NCBI GenBank assembly: GCA_937958665.1
Contig: CALGNM010000026.1
Location: 1 to 12,007 of the forward strand
Origin: an uncultured bacterium
GTDB lineage: Bacteria > Edwardsbacteria > AC1 > EtOH8
Direction of reading: 5' to 3'
DNA: 12,007 nt
This document shows positions 1 to 6,676 of this stretch, piece after piece; positions within the stretch are counted from its first letter, which is position 1, and each line of letters begins with the position of its first letter. A program made the position numbers and the translations under genes. The notes under the pieces are model-generated. The model saw only the letters and a list, made by a program, of their open reading frames with translations, searched no databases and was not told where the DNA came from.

Positions 1-1
1 G

Positions 2-220
2 TGGCTGGCGGCCGAGTACGACCTGGCCCTGAACGACAATCTGGATGACCAGCAGTACGGGGAGGGCTACGGCTATTTGAACCTGGGGCTACGCTGGCTG
101 TTCAGCCAGAAGCTGATGCTGGAGTTCGACCTGAAGAACATCCTGCGCAACGGCCCGGAGGGGCAGGAATCGGCCCGGATGGGTCGGACGGTGAAGATCT
201 CCTATTTCGACGCCTTTTGA
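2..220 (+). CDS. Outer-membrane beta-barrel protein, C-terminal fragment (5' end outside window)
   Basis: Frame 2 is open from the left edge to a TGA at 218-220 and gives the last 72 residues of a larger protein; no start is visible. The sequence shows alternating polar/hydrophobic beta-strands (YLNLGLRWLF, then LMLEFDLKNIL) joined by a short turn. After an acidic loop comes a final strand, RTVKISYFDAF, ending in Phe. A C-terminal amphipathic strand with a terminal aromatic residue is the known recognition signal for BAM-mediated insertion of outer-membrane proteins. The cargo or substrate cannot be read from this piece; a porin-like or surface-antigen barrel is possible. It is transcribed towards the zinc-ribbon operon and ends just before a strong hairpin. 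The barrel call is inference from strand pattern and last residue; the reading frame itself is well supported by codon use and the terminator placement. Confidence 0.72.
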   Translation, partial: WLAAEYDLALNDNLDDQQYGEGYGYLNLGLRWLFSQKLMLEFDLKNILRNGPEGQESARMGRTVKISYFDAF

Positions 221-233
221 TGCCGACAAATGC

Positions 234-275
234 AAGAGATGGGCCTGCAGAGAACTGCAGGCCCATCTCTTTTTC
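234..275 (+). terminator. Rho-independent terminator, strong hairpin between convergent genes
   Basis: A perfect 17-bp inverted repeat (arms 234-250 and 255-271) with a 4-base AGAA loop is followed by a T-run, so that five T's lie at 270-274. It starts 13 bp after the stop of the + strand barrel gene and ends just before the stop of the - strand zinc-ribbon gene (283). The T-tract makes it a good terminator for the + strand gene. On the - strand the tail after the stem is only TTGCATTTG, so it would work less well that way but may still act in both directions. Confidence 0.9.
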
Positions 276-282
276 TGGCCAG

Positions 283-933
283 CTAGCCCAGGGCGCTCCG
301 CAACAGCCTCTGCCCGAATAGCATATCCCTCCAGCAATCGCCGTCCCCGGCGAACGGCCACCACAGCAGGCGGGGCTGGCTCCATTTGATATCCAGGTCC
401 AGATCTACGATCTCCGGGCTGTTGCGGTTGGCCATCATGGTCAGCAGCACCTCGGCCATGCCCTGGGCATCCCGGCGCCCGTAACGGCAGGACCGGTAGT
501 CCACCCCTTCGTCCGCCGGGCTCAGGGACACCTCCCCCTGTAGCCGGTTGGTGAGCTCAAAGCTCAGGTTGCCGGTATAGTTGATAAAATTGGTGGTGCC
601 GAAGGCGGCCACCAGCACCCGGCCGGGCAGCTTCAGGGTTTCCCGGTTGGTTTTGGCCCTGGGAGTCATGATATCCGGCCGGCTCTGGAAGATGCTTTGG
701 ACGGCCCTGGCCTCCATCCGGGAGGCCTTGGCCTGACAGGGAAGCAGCCAAAGCGGCAGGCGCAGGTCCGGCTGCCCCTGGACGGTTACCAGCGCCTGGT
801 CCAGCCTATAAACCGAATCTCCGGACAGCTCGCAGGCCAGCCGACAGTGAAGGCACTGGGTTAGGACATCGTCCTCCGCCACCTTCAATTTGGCCCCGCA
901 CTGGGGGCACTTCAGGGGTATCAATCGCACCAC
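283..933 (-). CDS. Zinc-ribbon protein of unknown function, no membrane anchor (third gene of paralogous trio)
   Basis: The 216-residue product starts with a zinc ribbon: CPQC at residues 9-12 and CLHC at 27-30, exactly the same Cys positions as in the next gene upstream. After the ribbon come VYRLDQ (about 41-46) and LPLWLLP (59-65), which line up with YYIEP and VFVPVW in the neighbour, so the two look like paralogues. The remainder (about 70-216) has no segment hydrophobic enough to cross a membrane, unlike the two upstream paralogues, and is predicted soluble. I chose the GTG at 933: a GGAGGG lies 7 bases upstream and the start falls 2 bases after the upstream stop (TAG, 936-938). The longer TTG start at 957 has no ribosome site and would overlap the upstream gene. 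I do not recognise a specific family beyond zinc ribbon; no function is assigned. Confidence 0.82.
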   Translation of the reverse strand: MVRLIPLKCPQCGAKLKVAEDDVLTQCLHCRLACELSGDSVYRLDQALVTVQGQPDLRLPLWLLPCQAKASRMEARAVQSIFQSRPDIMTPRAKTNRETLKLPGRVLVAAFGTTNFINYTGNLSFELTNRLQGEVSLSPADEGVDYRSCRYGRRDAQGMAEVLLTMMANRNSPEIVDLDLDIKWSQPRLLWWPFAGDGDCWRDMLFGQRLLRSALG

Positions 934-946
934 GGCTATACCCTCC
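934..946 (-). promoter_or_regulatory. Ribosome binding site that decides the GTG start of the third zinc-ribbon gene
   Basis: Read on the - strand, GGAGGG (946-941) is followed by 7 bases and then GTG (933-931). The stop codon of the upstream gene (938-936) lies between the two, so ribosomes finishing that gene are placed at this start: translational coupling. This favours GTG 933 over the in-frame TTG at 957. Confidence 0.75.
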
Positions 947-1916
947 AGATCAGCCAAGCTACCCGGTCGGCCAGGCGTTCCAATACCATGCGGCTGAGGG
1001 CGCTGCCCCCCAGCACCAGTCCCGCCAGCAGGAACGGGGCCAGCAGGGCCGCCCAGCCCTGGCCCTTAAGCTCCGGGGGGGCCAAAGCCAAAGCCAGGGC
1101 CAGGGCCCCGGCCAGAGTCAGGGTCAGGTACCTGGTCGGGGGGGCAACTTTCGGCCGGCCGAAGCTGTTGACCGAAATCCTGGAGCCATCTACCCCATCG
1201 ACTAAACAATAATGGCGGCCCCGCGGGGTGAAACCCATCACCCGCCAGGCCGGGTAATATATCAGCCTCCTCCTCTGCCGGAGCAGGGATATCCGGCTGA
1301 TCAGGTTCAGATACCCCTGATAGGGGAAAAGGAGCTGGCCCCGGAAATATTTGGCCGACCGCTCCATCACCTCCCGCTCGGTGGCGGCGTCCGGCTCCAA
1401 CACCAGGCCCAGCCGGGATAGTCCGGCCCGGTCCTCGGGCACCAGGGAAGCCTCGGTGGCCTTTTGTTTGATCCCGCCGCTCCCCAGCTCCCCCCATCTG
1501 ACCCCCAGCTTGCGGAAATCCTTGCTCAGCCACAGGGTCTTCTTCATCACCTCTCCCCCGGTCTTAATCCGGACCTCTCTGGTGCGGCCCCGGTCGTCCT
1601 CCGGGGTGGTGATCACCTTCTCCACCACCGGCCTCTGGCCTCCGACAAACCCGAACACCTCGGCCTCCACCTGCCAGACCGGCACGAAGACCAGCTGGGC
1701 GGCAATGACCTCGAAGGGCAGCTCCGTGGTTTGGCCGGCCAGGGACAGGGCCGCGTTGCGCCTGATTTTTGGCTCGATATAATAACGGTAGAAACCTGTC
1801 TCCGCCCCCAGCGCCACCGAAGCCTGGCAGGAGGGGCATTGGGCCAGCCGGCTGCCCGATTCAACCTGTAATGGGGAGCTGCACAGGGGGCAGGACAGGG
1901 CGGTCACTTGTGCCAT
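936..1916 (-). CDS. Membrane-anchored zinc-ribbon protein of unknown function (second gene of trio)
   Basis: The 326-residue product has a zinc ribbon at CPLC (9-12) and CPSC (27-30). FYRYYIEP (42-49) follows, then a beta-rich segment with LVFVPVW (75-81). A charged middle (about 100-190) leads to a second module, LIYYPAWRVMGF (218-229) then LVDGVDG (238-244). Two hydrophobic spans near the C-terminus (about 263-280 and 288-305) end in a short basic tail. The 'YxPxW ... G ... VDGxxG' pattern resembles the domain found after zinc ribbons in many bacterial 'TFIIB-type zinc ribbon-containing' proteins of unknown role; that is my recollection of the family style, not a search result. The ATG at 1916 has GGGAGGG 6 bases upstream and overlaps the end of the preceding gene by 13 bp. 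An upstream in-frame extension to 2171 is a shadow of that preceding gene. Topology suggests a membrane protein with a cytosolic ribbon (inference). Confidence 0.84.
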   Translation of the reverse strand: MAQVTALSCPLCSSPLQVESGSRLAQCPSCQASVALGAETGFYRYYIEPKIRRNAALSLAGQTTELPFEVIAAQLVFVPVWQVEAEVFGFVGGQRPVVEKVITTPEDDRGRTREVRIKTGGEVMKKTLWLSKDFRKLGVRWGELGSGGIKQKATEASLVPEDRAGLSRLGLVLEPDAATEREVMERSAKYFRGQLLFPYQGYLNLISRISLLRQRRRLIYYPAWRVMGFTPRGRHYCLVDGVDGSRISVNSFGRPKVAPPTRYLTLTLAGALALALALAPPELKGQGWAALLAPFLLAGLVLGGSALSRMVLERLADRVAWLIWRV

Positions 1917-2635
1917 GACCAGCCCTCCCACACTATCCCGGCAACAACCTCCAGGACGAAGAAGGTCAACCCCAGGACGATGGTCCTGGCCAACAACCCC
2001 GGGATCAGCAGGGCCTCCATCAGAAACAGGGTCCCGGCCCCGGCCAGCAAACCCCACTTCTGCCAGAGGCGTTGCCGGCGGGCCGGCAGATATCCAGCCA
2101 TCCGGCCGGTGGAGGCCTCTATAACCGCCGAACGCCTGGTCCCGCCATAGCTGAAGGAAGCGGTAAAGCATGGCACATAGACCAACTCCTCGTCCGGACC
2201 CGGCGGGGGTCCCTCCATCATCTCGAACCCCCCGGCCCGACCCGGAGCGAATGGCTGGTATTCCCCGGGCGGCAGCCCGAGCTCCTCCAGATAGGTGGCG
2301 TCCGGCCCGCCGGCCAGACTGTAACGGCGGCCGGTTTTACCCCCTGCGGCGGCCCCCGGCCGGGAAAGCCAGGGCACCCAAAGCCCCCGGCCCAACTCTA
2401 GGCCGCTGGCCGAGCCCTGGTAGTTCTCCCACAGCCAGGCCGACAGCAGACGGTGGCACTCAGAGCGCAACAGGGCCGGCCGGATCAGCCAGCGGTCAAC
2501 GGACGACCCGGATGCAATGTATAGGCGCGACCCGCAGAATGGGCAGGCCGCCAACCGGCGCCGGGCCGGGATATAACCCAATTCGGCCCCGCACTGGGAG
2601 CATCGCCTGTTTGTATCTCCTTGACTTTTCCCCAT
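1904..2635 (-). CDS. Membrane-anchored zinc-ribbon protein of unknown function (first gene of trio)
   Basis: The 243-residue product has CSQC (12-15) and CPFC (31-34) as a zinc ribbon, then WLIRP (49-53) and GLWVPW (84-89). The later module has LVYVPCFTASFSYGG (151-165) followed by VIEASTG (171-177), matching the order of motifs in the next gene. Two hydrophobic spans (about 194-212 and 216-236) form a C-terminal membrane hairpin. The ATG at 2635 has AAGG 5 bases upstream (2644-2641). An upstream in-frame extension to 2746 would read backwards through rlmN and is not believable. It is the promoter-proximal gene of the trio and overlaps the next start by 13 bp. Its promoter must lie within the first bases of divergent rlmN; a weak candidate on the - strand is TTCAAT, a 17-base spacer, then AATGAT ending near 2645. 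Function is unknown. Confidence 0.82.
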   Translation of the reverse strand: MGKSQGDTNRRCSQCGAELGYIPARRRLAACPFCGSRLYIASGSSVDRWLIRPALLRSECHRLLSAWLWENYQGSASGLELGRGLWVPWLSRPGAAAGGKTGRRYSLAGGPDATYLEELGLPPGEYQPFAPGRAGGFEMMEGPPPGPDEELVYVPCFTASFSYGGTRRSAVIEASTGRMAGYLPARRQRLWQKWGLLAGAGTLFLMEALLIPGLLARTIVLGLTFFVLEVVAGIVWEGWSWHK

Positions 2636-2656
2636 CGCTACCTTATCATTGGTCCG
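2621..2656 (+). promoter_or_regulatory. Near-consensus sigma-70-type promoter of rlmN, predicted leaderless
   Basis: TTGACT (2621-2626, five of six bases of the -35 consensus), a 17-base spacer and TATCAT (2644-2649, five of six of the -10 consensus) form a well-spaced promoter. Transcription would be expected to begin about 7 bases after the -10, at 2656-2657, which is the A of the rlmN ATG. There is no convincing Shine-Dalgarno before that ATG, as expected of a leaderless message. The promoter overlaps the start codon and ribosome site of the divergent zinc-ribbon operon. Prediction from sequence only. Confidence 0.6.
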
Positions 2657-3706
2657 ATGAATGATGAATTGAAACCTTCCCTTAAGGGACTGGATCTTCC
2701 GGAGCTGGTCCGGCTGCTGGAGCCGCTGGGGGCCCGGGCCTTCCATGCCCGCCAGATCATGGCCTGGTTCTACCAGCGGGGAGTGTCGGACTTCTCACAG
2801 ATGACCGACCTGTCCAAGAAATTGCGCGAAGGACTGCTGGCGGGCTTTCGGGCCGACGAACTGCGGATCAAGACCGGCCGGACATCCCGGGACGGCAGCC
2901 GCAAGGTCCTGTATCAGACCGGCGACGGGAAACAGCTGGAAAGCGTCCTGATCCCCAGCCCGGGCCGTTTTACCGCCTGCCTGTCCACCCAGCTTGGCTG
3001 CCGCCTGCAATGCGCCTTTTGCGCCACCGGGGCCATGGGGTTCGAGCGGGACCTGGCCCCCGGCGAGATAGTCGACCAGCTTTTCCACCTGCAGCATCTG
3101 GCCGGTTGGGAGAACCGCATCACCAACGTGGTGTTCATGGGAATGGGCGAGCCCCTGCTGAATTATGAGCGGACCCTGGCGGCGGCCCGGCTGATCAATT
3201 CGCACCGGGGGTTCAACATCGGGGCCCGGCACATCACCATCTCCACCGCCGGGGTGGTGCCGGGGATCCTCCGGCTGGCCCGGGAGCCGGAGCAATTCAA
3301 GCTGGCCATCTCCCTGAACGCCACCACCGACCAGGCCCGCAGCCGGCTGATGCCCATTAACCGGAAGCACCCCATAAACGAATTGCTGGCGGCGGCCCGG
3401 GAATACACTAAAATCCGGGGCAAGCTGGTGTTCTTCGAGTACATCCTGCTGTCCGGGGTCAACGACACCCCGGACGATGCCCGGCGCCTGGCCGAACTGC
3501 TGCAGGGCATACCCGGCAAGGTCAACCTGATCCCCTTCAACCCCGGGGACGGCAGCCGGGGGCTGAGGCCCTCCCCACCCCAAAGTCAGCAGGCCTTCTT
3601 CGACAGCCTGCACCGGCTGGGGGTTCCGGTCACCATCCGGATGAGCAAGGGCCGGGACATCAAGGCCGCCTGCGGCCAGCTGAGGGCTCTGTCCCGCAAT
3701 GCATAA
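2657..3706 (+). CDS. rlmN: RlmN: 23S rRNA A2503-C2 / tRNA A37-C2 methyltransferase (radical SAM)
   Basis: The 349-residue protein is a full-length RlmN-family radical-SAM enzyme. RlmN methylates C2 of A2503 in 23S rRNA, and of A37 in some tRNAs in characterised species. Visible landmarks are the N-terminal RlmN domain (about 10-95) and a radical-SAM CxxxCxxC (C115, C119, C122) followed by ATGAMGFERDL. GMGEPLLN (162-169) binds SAM. C108 and C339 (in AACGQL) correspond to the paired Cys residues of the methyl-transfer mechanism, C339 being the methyl-carrying one. INLIPFNP-type text (VNLIPFNP, 289-296) is also typical. I chose the ATG at 2657: a TTG at 2621 would add 12 residues but is itself the -35 element of a good promoter. 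The gene is divergent from the zinc-ribbon operon with 21 bp between starts and appears to be a single-gene unit ending at a hairpin. Confidence 0.97.
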   Translation: MNDELKPSLKGLDLPELVRLLEPLGARAFHARQIMAWFYQRGVSDFSQMTDLSKKLREGLLAGFRADELRIKTGRTSRDGSRKVLYQTGDGKQLESVLIPSPGRFTACLSTQLGCRLQCAFCATGAMGFERDLAPGEIVDQLFHLQHLAGWENRITNVVFMGMGEPLLNYERTLAAARLINSHRGFNIGARHITISTAGVVPGILRLAREPEQFKLAISLNATTDQARSRLMPINRKHPINELLAAAREYTKIRGKLVFFEYILLSGVNDTPDDARRLAELLQGIPGKVNLIPFNPGDGSRGLRPSPPQSQQAFFDSLHRLGVPVTIRMSKGRDIKAACGQLRALSRNA

Positions 3707-3722
3707 TAATAGGCGGCAATCT

Positions 3723-3754
3723 GACAAGGCCCGGCCTTACGGCCGGGCCTTGTC
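3723..3754. terminator. Hairpin between convergent rlmN and aminotransferase genes, probable bidirectional terminator
   Basis: A perfect 14-bp GC-rich inverted repeat (arms 3723-3736 and 3741-3754) with a TTAC loop fills most of the 49-bp gap between the rlmN stop (3706) and the aminotransferase stop (3756). Neither side has a run of T's after the stem (GTCATTTG on +, AGATTG on -), so it is not a textbook intrinsic terminator. Its position suggests termination in both directions or 3'-end protection of the messages. Confidence 0.68.
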
Positions 3755-3755
3755 G

Positions 3756-4868
3756 TCATTTGAAGAACCGGGCGATGGTTTCCACCACCTGGTCCTGCTG
3801 GCCCCGGGTTATCTCGGGATAGATCGGCAGGGAGAATACCTGGCTGGCCGCCTCCTCGGCCACCGGGAAGCTGCCCTTCCGATGTCCCAGAAATTCGAAG
3901 GCCGGCTGCAGATGCAGGGGAATGGGATAGTGGACCGCGGCGGATACCCCGTTCTGTCCTAAAAAATCGACCATGGCGTCTCGCTTGAAGGTCCGCAGAG
4001 TGTACTGGTGGTAGATGGCCTGGTTGTAGGTGCGGACCCGGGGGGTCTGGATCTCCGGCAGGTCCCGGAACCGCTGGTCGTAATAGGCCGCCTTTTCCTG
4101 GCGGTCCTGGTTCCATTTTTCCAGGTGCTTCAGCTTGACCGACAGGACCGCCGCCTGTATGGCATCCAGCCGGGAGTTGATCCCCAGCCTGACGTGGTGG
4201 TACCTCCGGTCCTGGCCGTGCTGGCGGAGGATCCTGACGACGCGGTCCATCTCCGGGTCATTGGTCAACACCAGTCCCCCGTCCCCGTAGGCCCCCAGGT
4301 TCTTGCTGGGGAAGAAGCTCAGCCCGGCGATATCCCCCAGGCTCCCGGTCTGCCGCCCCTTGTATTTCGCCCCCAGGCTCTGGGCGCAGTCCTCGATAAC
4401 CTTCAGGCCGTGTTTTTTGGCGATCTGGATGATCTCGTCCATGTCGGCCGCCTGGCCGTAGAGGTGGACCGGCATGATGGCCTTGGTCCGCGGGGTGATG
4501 GCCTTCTCCAGCTGGGCGGGGTCCATATTGAGGGTATCCGGGCAGACATCGACGAACACCGGCTTGGCCGGTATCCAGCAGATGACCTCGGCGGTGGCGA
4601 TGAAGGTAAAGGGGGTGGTGATGACCTCGTCGCCCTCCGAAACCCCGGCGGCCTTGAGGGCCAGATACAGGGCGTCGGTGCCGGAGTTGACCCCGATGCC
4701 GTACTTGACCCCCACGAAGTCGGCCACCTCCTGCTCGAACCGCTCCACCGTCTGCCCCAGCACAAAGCCGCCGCTGGAAACCACCTGGGCTATGGCCTGG
4801 TCTATCTCGGGCTTGATGGTCCGGTACTGGGCCACCAGGTCCAGCAGTTGAATCCTTTTCTCTTCCAT
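3756..4868 (-). CDS. DegT/DnrJ/EryC1/StrS-family PLP-dependent sugar aminotransferase (WbpE/WlbC-like)
   Basis: The 370-residue protein is a complete fold-type-I PLP enzyme of the family that aminates keto-sugar nucleotides for surface polysaccharides. Landmarks are LDLVAQY near the N-terminus, GVNSGTDAL (59-67), TTPFTFIATAE (84-94), IEDCAQSLGA (158-167; D160 for the PLP ring) and SFFPSKNLGAYGDGG (184-198), where K189 is the Schiff-base lysine. RQHGQDRRYHHVRLGINSRL (215-234) and VHYPIPLHLQP (312-322) are close to what I recall of WbpE/WlbC, the UDP-2-acetamido-3-oxo-glucuronate aminotransferases. That substrate is a plausible inference, not shown. No other sugar-nucleotide genes are in view. 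The ATG at 4868 has only a weak ribosome site (GGA, 9 bases off). It lies 42 bp after ptsI in an AT-rich gap (about 4870-4900), so it may be the operon's last gene or have its own promoter. Confidence 0.93.
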   Translation of the reverse strand: MEEKRIQLLDLVAQYRTIKPEIDQAIAQVVSSGGFVLGQTVERFEQEVADFVGVKYGIGVNSGTDALYLALKAAGVSEGDEVITTPFTFIATAEVICWIPAKPVFVDVCPDTLNMDPAQLEKAITPRTKAIMPVHLYGQAADMDEIIQIAKKHGLKVIEDCAQSLGAKYKGRQTGSLGDIAGLSFFPSKNLGAYGDGGLVLTNDPEMDRVVRILRQHGQDRRYHHVRLGINSRLDAIQAAVLSVKLKHLEKWNQDRQEKAAYYDQRFRDLPEIQTPRVRTYNQAIYHQYTLRTFKRDAMVDFLGQNGVSAAVHYPIPLHLQPAFEFLGHRKGSFPVAEEAASQVFSLPIYPEITRGQQDQVVETIARFFK

Positions 4869-4910
4869 CTTCGCTTTTCCATCTATGTTATTTTTATGGT
4901 TGACGCCCGA

Positions 4911-6674
4911 TCAGGACCGGTCCAGGCTGCAGCTTAAAGCCAGGTCGGGGATGTTCTTCATCACGAACTCGGACAGCATCTGGCGGGCCTCCCGCGAGGT
5001 GGCGGACTGCATCACCCGCTCGGCCAGCTGGCGGCATTCCCCCGCCTCCAGCCGGAGCACCATCCGCTTGATCTCCGGCACCGAGACGGCGTTCATGCTC
5101 AGCTCGTCGATCCCCAGCCCCAGCAACAGCGGCAGAGCCAGAGGGTCGGCCCCCATCTCCCCGCACAGCCCCACCCAGATCCCGGCCCGGTGCCCGGCCT
5201 GGATGACCTGGCGGATCAACTGAAGCACCGCCGGATTGAATGGATCGTAGAGCTTGGCCACCCGCTCGTTGACCCGGTCGACCGCTAGGGTGTACTGGGT
5301 CAGGTCGTTGGATCCGATGCTGAAGAAGTCAACCTCGGCGGCCAGCAGGTCGGAGCTAAGGGCCGCGGCCGGAGTCTCGATCATCACCCCCAGCTGGCAG
5401 TGCCGGTCGAAGGGCTTTCCGGACGCCTCCAGCTCCTGGCGGATGGAGGCCAAGATGGCCTTGGCCTGCCGCACCTCGTCCAGACAGCAGATCATGGGCA
5501 GCATGATCTTGACCGGCCCATGGGCCGAGGCCCGCATGATGGCCCTCAGCTGGGCCCGGAATATCTCAGGGCGGTCCAGGCAGAACCTGATGGCCCGCCA
5601 GCCCAGGAAGGGGTTGGACTCGGCAGCATAGCCCTGCCCCCCGATCTTGTCGCCCCCCAGATCAAAGGTCCGGATTATCACCGGGTCCGGGGCCAGCTTC
5701 TGGACAACCGTCCGGTAGATCTGATACTGCTTCTCTTCGTCCGGCAGCTGGGAGGAGGTCAGGTATAGGAACTCGGTCCTGAAAAGCCCGATGCCCCTGG
5801 CCCCGTGGGCCCTGACCGAGGGGATCTCCTCGGGCAGTTCGATGTTGGCCGACAGCTTGATCCTGACTCCGTCCCTGGTCACCGGCTCGGACTTGCGTAG
5901 GCGTTTGAGTTCGACCAGGTGCCGGTGGTATTCCCTCTGTTCGTTCTGGTAGTATTCCAGGGTCTCCGGCAAGGGGTCCAAAATCACCACCCCCCTTGTC
6001 CCGTCCACAATGGCCTGGGTGGCCTGAGCCGCCGGCCCCAGAATCCCCCTGATTCCCACCACCGCCGGGATCTCCAGGGAGCGGGCCACGATAGCGGTAT
6101 GGGAGGTCTTGCCCCCGGTCTCGGTGATGAAGCCGGCAATGCTGCGGGAGGACATCAACGCGGTGTCGGCCGCCGATAGTTCATGGGATATCAGCACCGA
6201 ACCCTTGGGCAGCTTCCCCAAAACTGACGGGGTCCCGGCCTGGATGTGCTTGACCACCCGGCCCGAGATGTCACGGATGTCGGCCACCCTTTCCTTCAGG
6301 TAAAGGTTGCTGGAGGCCTCGATGGTGGCGATCACCTGCCCGATGGCCTCCTGGAAGGCCGACCCGGCGTCCTGCCGGTTGGCCCGGATCCTGCCCAGGG
6401 TGTCATCGATCACCGTCTGATCCTCCAGCATCATCAGCTGGGCGGTCCACAGCTCGGCCTCGTCCCTACCCAACCGGCCGGCGATCATGTCCCTCAACTC
6501 GGCTATTTCCTGGCGGGCCCGGGCCAGGGCCGAATTAAACAGGGCCATCTCCGCTTCGACATCTCCGGTCGTCCTTCTTTTCAGCGCTGGCACTGTGTGG
6601 CGGTAGATGTAGGTCCGGCCGAAACCGAAGCCCGGCGAGGCCGCAATCCCGTAGTATCTGCTCTCCTGGGCCAT
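4911..6674 (-). CDS. ptsI: PtsI: phosphoenolpyruvate-protein phosphotransferase (PTS enzyme I)
   Basis: The 587-residue protein is full-length EI (the E. coli enzyme has 575). EI takes phosphate from PEP onto a His and passes it to HPr in the cytosol. The N-terminal HPr-binding region precedes the swivelling phospho-His domain with GGKTSHTAIVARSLEIPAVVG (H192 is the phosphorylated His). The PEP-binding TIM barrel follows, with GIGLFRTEFLYL (about 294-305), GSNDLTQYTLAVDR (about 455-468) and LCGEMG (C504, the active-site Cys). I chose the ATG at 6674: GAGGA (6685-6681) is 6 bases upstream and the start comes 2 bases after the ptsH stop. The in-frame TTG at 6680 would touch that ribosome site and is unlikely. 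The tight spacing behind ptsH implies coupled synthesis of HPr and EI. Confidence 0.97.
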   Translation of the reverse strand: MAQESRYYGIAASPGFGFGRTYIYRHTVPALKRRTTGDVEAEMALFNSALARARQEIAELRDMIAGRLGRDEAELWTAQLMMLEDQTVIDDTLGRIRANRQDAGSAFQEAIGQVIATIEASSNLYLKERVADIRDISGRVVKHIQAGTPSVLGKLPKGSVLISHELSAADTALMSSRSIAGFITETGGKTSHTAIVARSLEIPAVVGIRGILGPAAQATQAIVDGTRGVVILDPLPETLEYYQNEQREYHRHLVELKRLRKSEPVTRDGVRIKLSANIELPEEIPSVRAHGARGIGLFRTEFLYLTSSQLPDEEKQYQIYRTVVQKLAPDPVIIRTFDLGGDKIGGQGYAAESNPFLGWRAIRFCLDRPEIFRAQLRAIMRASAHGPVKIMLPMICCLDEVRQAKAILASIRQELEASGKPFDRHCQLGVMIETPAAALSSDLLAAEVDFFSIGSNDLTQYTLAVDRVNERVAKLYDPFNPAVLQLIRQVIQAGHRAGIWVGLCGEMGADPLALPLLLGLGIDELSMNAVSVPEIKRMVLRLEAGECRQLAERVMQSATSREARQMLSEFVMKNIPDLALSCSLDRS

Positions 6675-6676
6675 GG

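Noticed and set aside
1917-2171. Upstream in-frame extension of the second zinc-ribbon gene by 85 codons
   Set aside because: It lies entirely inside the first zinc-ribbon gene in another frame. The ATG at 1916 has a strong ribosome site and opens directly onto the zinc ribbon, as in the paralogues.
2795-3727. A 310-codon open frame on the - strand opposite rlmN
   Set aside because: rlmN on the + strand has all catalytic motifs. The antisense product is compositionally biased and motif-free.
4914-4923. 10-base palindrome GGACCGGTCC at the end of ptsI, considered as an operator
   Set aside because: It lies in the last codons of ptsI, is short, and palindromes of this composition arise easily in GC-rich sequence; nothing else supports a binding site.
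4008-4937. A 309-codon open frame on the + strand opposite the DegT aminotransferase
   Set aside because: It is the antisense shadow of a gene with clear PLP-enzyme motifs; the translation shows no motifs of its own.
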